From Streptomyces sp. NBC_01255 (lineage in GTDB: Bacteria > Actinomycetota > Actinomycetes > Streptomycetales > Streptomycetaceae), in assembly GCF_036226445.1 (NCBI RefSeq), contig NZ_CP108474.1:8369083-8433082 (forward strand): 64,000 nucleotides of DNA, read 5' to 3'. Shown here piece after piece: positions 60,137 through 64,000 of this stretch. The notes beneath the pieces are model-generated. The model was given only the letters and a program-made list of their open reading frames with translations, was not told the DNA's origin and searched no databases. How positions within the stretch are numbered: position 1 is the first letter of the stretch; each line of letters opens with the position of its first letter. A program made the position numbers and the translations under genes.

Positions 60137-61360
60137 TCAGCCCGGGTCGGACGTGGGCGCGGTAGCGAGCGCGGTGTCCATCTGCCCTGTCGAAGTGGCT
60201 CGATGCTTCGGGTCGGGTACGCCGGTCCTGCCTTGCGAGGGTACGGATCCGGGCCCTGCCGCTTGCCGGGGTGCCGGCCGGTACAGGCCTGTCCGCCGCG
60301 CTGCGCGTCGGCACAGGTGAGGCAGGAACCTGTAGAAGCGGTCGGGCAGGAACACGGCGTCCGCAACGATCATCGCGCCGGAGAAGAGGGGCAGCCCCAT
60401 GAGTACGGCGATACCGATGTGCATGCCGAGCAGGACGGTCAGAACGGGATACTTGAGCCTGCCGAAGAGCACGAACGGGAAGGCGACCTGCAGGAGCACC
60501 GTCACGTAGCCGGTGATCGCGATCACCATCGGGTACCCGTCGACGAGATGGGAGAGCGCGGGCCAGGGCTGGAAGAGTTCGAGGTTCAGCGCGTAGTGGA
60601 GAGCGGTGCCGCCGCCCCAGGTGAGGCCCTGGATCTTGTACAGGCCGGCTGATCCGTAGAGGAAGCAGACCTGTACCGCGATGACGAACATGGCGCAGTT
60701 GTGCACCACCGTGGTCAGGGTGACGCGCAGGTCCCGGAGTTGCTGCGCGTAGAAACTCCTCACCGGCTCCGGCGTGTCGCCCGCACGTGCCGCCCTGAGC
60801 CGGTCGCGGCGTGCGTCCAGGGACCAGCGGCGACCGCAGGCGGTGAGGACGAGGTACAGGGACATCAGCAGGACCAGGTTGTCGCCGCCGTCCGTCATGA
60901 AGATCGCTCGTGCATGGAACGAGGTGACCACGACGGCGAAGAGGACGGACATGGCCCGGGTCCGCCAGCCCAGCGTGAAGAGCGTGGACGTGACGAGAGC
61001 CAGCACGTAGCAGAGCTCGAAGTAGGCGCGGCTGTCGGACAGGATCAGGAAGCTGTTCCAGCCCGTCTGGTCGAAGAGCTGTGCTGCCAGCGCGGGGGTC
61101 CAGGGCGAGTCGGGGCCCCAGATCTCGGCACGGTGCGGGAATTCGCGGAGCAGAAAGACCAGGTAGAGCAGCCCGTAGCCGATGCGCAGAACCGAGGCGG
61201 CGTACAGCGACACCGGCCGGTCGGTGAGAAGTGCCCACAGGGCGCCGATCCGGTCGACAAGCCACCGGCGGGCCGTGCCGGCGAGCGAAGCCTCGTGGCC
61301 GGCGGGCCGGTGTGGTGTGGCTTCCGTGGGGGGGAGCTGGGGGATCTGCTCATTTCCCAT
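60137..61360 (-). CDS. HTTM-domain membrane protein
   Basis: A 407-residue protein with several TM helices of the HTTM (horizontally transferred transmembrane; vitamin K gamma-carboxylase-like) domain: VLRIGYGLLYLVFLLREFPH, AYFELCYVLALVTSTLFTLG, LLMSLYLVLTAC, and SAGLYKIQGLTWGGGTALHY near the GLYK site, then MVIAITGYVTVLLQVAFPFV. In Streptomyces it pairs with a DUF5819 protein. Its start overlaps the end of that gene by 11 bp. The C-terminal tail (after ~370) is Pro/Ser/Gly rich and probably disordered. Confidence 0.82.
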   Translation of the reverse strand: MGNEQIPQLPPTEATPHRPAGHEASLAGTARRWLVDRIGALWALLTDRPVSLYAASVLRIGYGLLYLVFLLREFPHRAEIWGPDSPWTPALAAQLFDQTGWNSFLILSDSRAYFELCYVLALVTSTLFTLGWRTRAMSVLFAVVVTSFHARAIFMTDGGDNLVLLMSLYLVLTACGRRWSLDARRDRLRAARAGDTPEPVRSFYAQQLRDLRVTLTTVVHNCAMFVIAVQVCFLYGSAGLYKIQGLTWGGGTALHYALNLELFQPWPALSHLVDGYPMVIAITGYVTVLLQVAFPFVLFGRLKYPVLTVLLGMHIGIAVLMGLPLFSGAMIVADAVFLPDRFYRFLPHLCRRAARRTGLYRPAPRQAAGPGSVPSQGRTGVPDPKHRATSTGQMDTALATAPTSDPG

Positions 61361-62069
61361 GGGGGGTCACCTTCCACCAGGGCAGGAGTCGGTTCTCGGT
61401 GGGCGCCGGCGGGGGGCTCCCGACGGGTGTGCCGGGCGCGGCGATGGGCATCGTGATGACCCGGAGCTGAATGAATTCGAAAGTTCCGCCGTCGTTGTGG
61501 GCGGCGACGCGGTCCGTGGCGATGTTACTCAGATACTTCTGCAGCATTACGGCCCGCTCCGAGCGCGCCGTGTCGCTTCCTCCATGCGTTTCGACATAGG
61601 AGCTCCAGGCGCGGCGCAAGAGGTTCTGAGCCGTGTGGCTCGGAAATGCGTTGTGTTCGACCGCAGAATTATCCACGGCGGCGAGATCGAACCAGGGACT
61701 CACGCGCACCGATCCGTTGGAGTCGGTGTGTGCGGTTCTCGCCAGGACTTGCCGGTTGAAGGAGTCGGGGTCCGGGGCGAACAGCCGCCAATTCTGTTCG
61801 AAGAGTGGGTACACCCAGCCGTTGACCTGTGTGCTGTACCGCTTCGACACGGGGTTGGAGGGAGCCACGTGCAGGAACACCATGACGACATGGACCAGGG
61901 TGGTCATCAGACACAGGACTACGGCGGTGTACAGCCCCGCCTTCAGGGCACGGGTGCCCCTGGCCGACCCGTCCGGCGTGCCCGCTCCGTCAGGACATGG
62001 CGGGGAGACCGGATCAGAATCGGACTGCTGGAGTTCCTTCACGGCCGCTGATTCAATTCCGCTCGACAC
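61350..62069 (-). CDS. DUF5819 family membrane protein
   Basis: A 239-residue protein with one TM helix (GLYTAVVLCLMTTLVHVVMV) and a soluble domain with the DUF5819 features LFEQNWRLFAPDPDSFNRQV and VSPWFDLAAVDNSAVEHNAF. Family members are thought to work together with an HTTM-domain protein, and the next gene indeed is one (overlapping by 11 bp). Start is a GTG at 62069, after GGGTGGG. Role unknown; a lipid or glycan modification has been suggested only from the HTTM partner. Confidence 0.8.
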   Translation of the reverse strand: MSSGIESAAVKELQQSDSDPVSPPCPDGAGTPDGSARGTRALKAGLYTAVVLCLMTTLVHVVMVFLHVAPSNPVSKRYSTQVNGWVYPLFEQNWRLFAPDPDSFNRQVLARTAHTDSNGSVRVSPWFDLAAVDNSAVEHNAFPSHTAQNLLRRAWSSYVETHGGSDTARSERAVMLQKYLSNIATDRVAAHNDGGTFEFIQLRVITMPIAAPGTPVGSPPPAPTENRLLPWWKVTPHGK

Positions 62070-62211
62070 GGCCCACCCTGTCTTTCTCGTATGTGTTGCT
62101 CGCGCCTGAGGTCGCTGCGACTTTCACCGACGGCCTACGGCGCGCGGCGGATTCGGTGAGGATTCCGCCGCGGGCCGTCATCCGATGAACGGGCTTCGTG
62201 CAGGCTGCTGC

Positions 62212-63474
62212 CTAGCCCTCGTGGTTCTCGTGACTGTCGGGGCCCGCGGGCTTGTTGCCGTAGCCGTAGTGCCCGTCCGGCTTCTGACCGTGGCCGTCGT
62301 GGCCGTGGCCCGGCTTACCGGATCCTTCGTCGTGCCCGTGACCCGGCGCGCCGTTGTCCGGCTTGCCGTGGTCCGGTCCGCCGTGACCCGGTCCGCCGTT
62401 GTCCGGCTTGCCGTGGTCCGGTCCGCCGTGACCCGGTCCGCCGTTGTCCGGCTTGCCGCCGTTACCGCCGGTGACGGCTCCGGTCGTGTTCCCGGCGGTG
62501 ATGCCCGACGTGTCTCCGCCCGTGGTGTTCCCGGCGGTGTTGCCCGCGGTGTTTCCGGAGGTGTTTCCGGAGATGTTCCCCGAGGTGCCGCCGCTCACGA
62601 GGCCGACGCTCGGTCCGCCGATGAGGCTGCCGCCGATGAGGCCCAGGGTCGTGCCCGTCGTCGCCCCGGTCGTGGTGCCGGTGGTCGTTCCTGCAGTCGC
62701 TCCGGTGGTCGTGCCGGTCGTCGTTCCACCGGTGGCGCAGCCGCCGAGGAAGATCCTGTTGTTGTTGAGCGTCACCTCGCCGTTACGGGCCAGCGCCCGG
62801 CCCTCGACGCTCGCCCCCTGGTTCGCGAAGATCGAGGTCAGAGCCATGATGGTGCCGATGAAGGTAGAAGTGGTGCCGAGCGTCGCCGAGCTCCCGATCT
62901 GCCAGTACACGTTGCACGGCGAGGCGCCGTTCGTGAGCAGGATCCGGCTGCTGGACGCCGTCGTCAGGGCCTCAGGGATCTGGAACACCCAGACCGCGTT
63001 GGGGTTTCCCCCGGCGTTCAGGACCAGATCACCGGTGAGCCCGACACCCGATGTGGCCGTGTGGACGCCCGGAAGCAGCTCCTGGCCCCCGCCGATTCCT
63101 GCCGGAAGCGCGAAGTCCTGGGCCTGGCCGGCTGCCTGGTTGTACGCCACGACCAGATCGCTCTTGGCCTGAAGGGCATGAGCGTCCGCAGGGTGCACGG
63201 CACCGAGCACCAGGCCGGGCGGGAATCCCGTGATGGCCGGGTTCGGGTGCGTCCCGAGGTCGTGGTCGATCACCGAGGGGCCGGTGTTGGTGACTCCCTG
63301 ACCAGCCAGAACGGAGTAGCTGGCGGTGGTGCCGAGAGGTACGGGTGTCGCAATGGCCAATGCCTGCGTCGGCGTTACGGCGACCATCACAGTGGAAACC
63401 GTTACGGCGACGGCCGAGGCCAACCAGCCGGACAGAGTGCGATGCTGAGCCACTTGAAAGATTTTCAGCTTCAT
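62212..63474 (-). CDS. Secreted ice-binding-like (DUF3494) protein with repetitive tail
   Basis: A 420-residue exported protein. Sec signal (WLASAVAVTVSTVMVAVTPT, cut near TQALA). Residues ~45-255 are the DUF3494 beta-helix: TASYSVLAGQGVTNTGPSVI, AITGFPPGLVLGAVHPADAH, GGQELLPGVHTATSGVGLTG, and the C-terminal GRALARNGEVTLNNNRIFLG, a hallmark of the family. Then a Thr/Gly-rich linker (TTTGTTTGAT repeats) and a tail of 15-residue NGGPGHGGPDHGKPD repeats and more His/Gly. Ice-binding proteins of this fold also adhere to other surfaces; in a soil actinomycete an adhesive, freeze- or osmo-protective role is possible. Confidence 0.86.
   Translation of the reverse strand: MKLKIFQVAQHRTLSGWLASAVAVTVSTVMVAVTPTQALAIATPVPLGTTASYSVLAGQGVTNTGPSVIDHDLGTHPNPAITGFPPGLVLGAVHPADAHALQAKSDLVVAYNQAAGQAQDFALPAGIGGGQELLPGVHTATSGVGLTGDLVLNAGGNPNAVWVFQIPEALTTASSSRILLTNGASPCNVYWQIGSSATLGTTSTFIGTIMALTSIFANQGASVEGRALARNGEVTLNNNRIFLGGCATGGTTTGTTTGATAGTTTGTTTGATTGTTLGLIGGSLIGGPSVGLVSGGTSGNISGNTSGNTAGNTAGNTTGGDTSGITAGNTTGAVTGGNGGKPDNGGPGHGGPDHGKPDNGGPGHGGPDHGKPDNGAPGHGHDEGSGKPGHGHDGHGQKPDGHYGYGNKPAGPDSHENHEG
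62356..62457 (-). repeat. 45-bp tandem repeat in the ice-binding protein tail
   Basis: Two identical 45-bp copies (62356-62400 and 62401-62445) and a partial third. Each encodes 15 residues (NGGPGHGGPDHGKPD). Perfect identity at DNA level suggests recent expansion. Confidence 0.85.
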
Positions 63475-64000
63475 CGAGAGGCCAATTTCTGTGGGGGGCC
63501 ATGGCGTACCGGGCTCTATCGATCGCCCGGAAGGGTTTCTTGCCCGCTGAATATTACGCAGAAAAATTACGCGCCCCGACAATGAGTCAGGGGCGGAGGT
63601 GGGAATGAATAGACGCTCGGCAATGCAAGGCGCGGTGAAGATATTGGATTCATATTGCCGATCATCCGACATGCCCCCGAATGGACACTGCTTGAGTCAC
63701 CCAGATGAGGCATTCTGGCCCGCCTGCCGTGAGCCGTCCCCGCCGTTCTTGGAGAAGTGCTGTCAGTCAGGTGGTCTCACGAACTCGCCGCAGGGGATGG
63801 GCGTGCCGATCGGTGGTTGATTCATTTCGGAAACGGCTGCGCGGGTGAGTACGTGTACCCATCCGCACGTCGGGATGTCCGAAGGCGACCGCTGCGGATG
63901 CAAGGAGTGGTCTGGACCAGGGTTGGGCGCGTCGGATGCTACGACCCTGGAATCACCGCTAGGAGTTGGCCTTGTTTTGGGCCTACCTAGTACTCCAGCC
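63475..64000. other. Intergenic, no gene recognised
   Basis: 526 bp upstream of the ice-binding gene. Lower GC than the rest around 63530-63670 (ATATTACGCAGAAAAATTAC), which probably is its promoter and 5' region. Short plus-strand frames (63599-63820 and 63757-63990) lack ribosome binding sites and protein character, so no gene is called. Confidence 0.5.

Noticed and set aside
63599..63990. Two short plus-strand ORFs at the right edge
   Set aside because: No ribosome binding sites, mixed composition, no recognisable protein; left as intergenic.
1..64000. CRISPR arrays, tRNA or rRNA genes
   Set aside because: No regularly spaced direct repeats with unique spacers and no cloverleaf or rRNA-like sequence were seen on reading either strand.

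Overview
This 64 kb window is very GC-rich and has the look of a Streptomyces (or close actinomycete) chromosome. The signs are many GTG starts with GGAGG-type ribosome binding sites, ATGA/GTGA stop-start overlaps, several regulator-transporter pairs, Tat-exported enzymes, an LCRQASAVC-type leader peptide, and families typical of Streptomyces (PAS-SpoIIE phosphatase, SPW-repeat, DUF5819-HTTM, DUF5713). No tRNA, rRNA or CRISPR array was seen. IS5-type transposase fragments and broken genes at 7.9-11.3, 17.6-18.4 and 21.1-23.0 kb mark it as a plastic, accessory-rich region.

Layout. 0-7.7 kb: the end of a TPR-type regulator, a PAS-PP2C phosphatase, a conserved hypothetical gene next to a threonine-synthase-like PLP enzyme, an F420/NADP-type reductase, and an ArsR-type regulator coupled to an MFS exporter with a clear operator. 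7.8-11.4 kb: IS debris, a frameshifted IS5-type element, a VOC protein and orphan genes. 11.4-17.6 kb: the most interesting locus. Four minus-strand genes form two tandem copies of a module [fucose-lectin-like beta-propeller + Ser/Thr-rich aerolysin-like pore-former candidate]. A divergent trypsin-fold serine protease of lower GC lies beside them. None of the five has an evident signal peptide. I infer an intracellular or released two-component toxin/defence system (glycan recognition plus membrane damage, possibly protease-activated); this is not proven.

17.6-27.5 kb: a frameshifted acpS remnant, IS remnants, small enzymes, and the wreck of a sugar (fructan-like) utilisation locus (cut-down LacI, solute-binding-protein and GH32-like fragments before an intact PfkB kinase). 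Then come a GNAT-AAA ATPase fusion, an SPW-repeat protein, a cupin and a TauD-type dioxygenase. 28.0-38.4 kb: an organosulfur scavenging island. A ROK regulator and a Cys-containing leader peptide precede a tightly coupled operon: peptide-type ABC transporter (lipoprotein, two permeases, fused double ATPase), a formylglycine-generating enzyme and a cytoplasmic sulfatase. The TauD-type dioxygenase upstream and a second, Tat-exported sulfatase at 48.5 kb fit the same theme.

38.4-53 kb: a serine beta-lactamase-fold hydrolase, DUF5713, acetyltransferases, a LysR/MFS pair with a palindromic operator, a carboxylesterase, small orphan genes, the secreted sulfatase, OsmC and a glutamine amidotransferase. 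53-57.7 kb: a Tat-exported two-subunit molybdenum hydroxylase and a divergent MerR/MFS pair. 57.8-62.1 kb: a coupled von Willebrand A protein with a membrane-anchored partner, and a DUF5819-HTTM pair. 62.2-63.5 kb: a secreted ice-binding-like (DUF3494) protein with a repetitive tail; the last 0.5 kb shows no gene.
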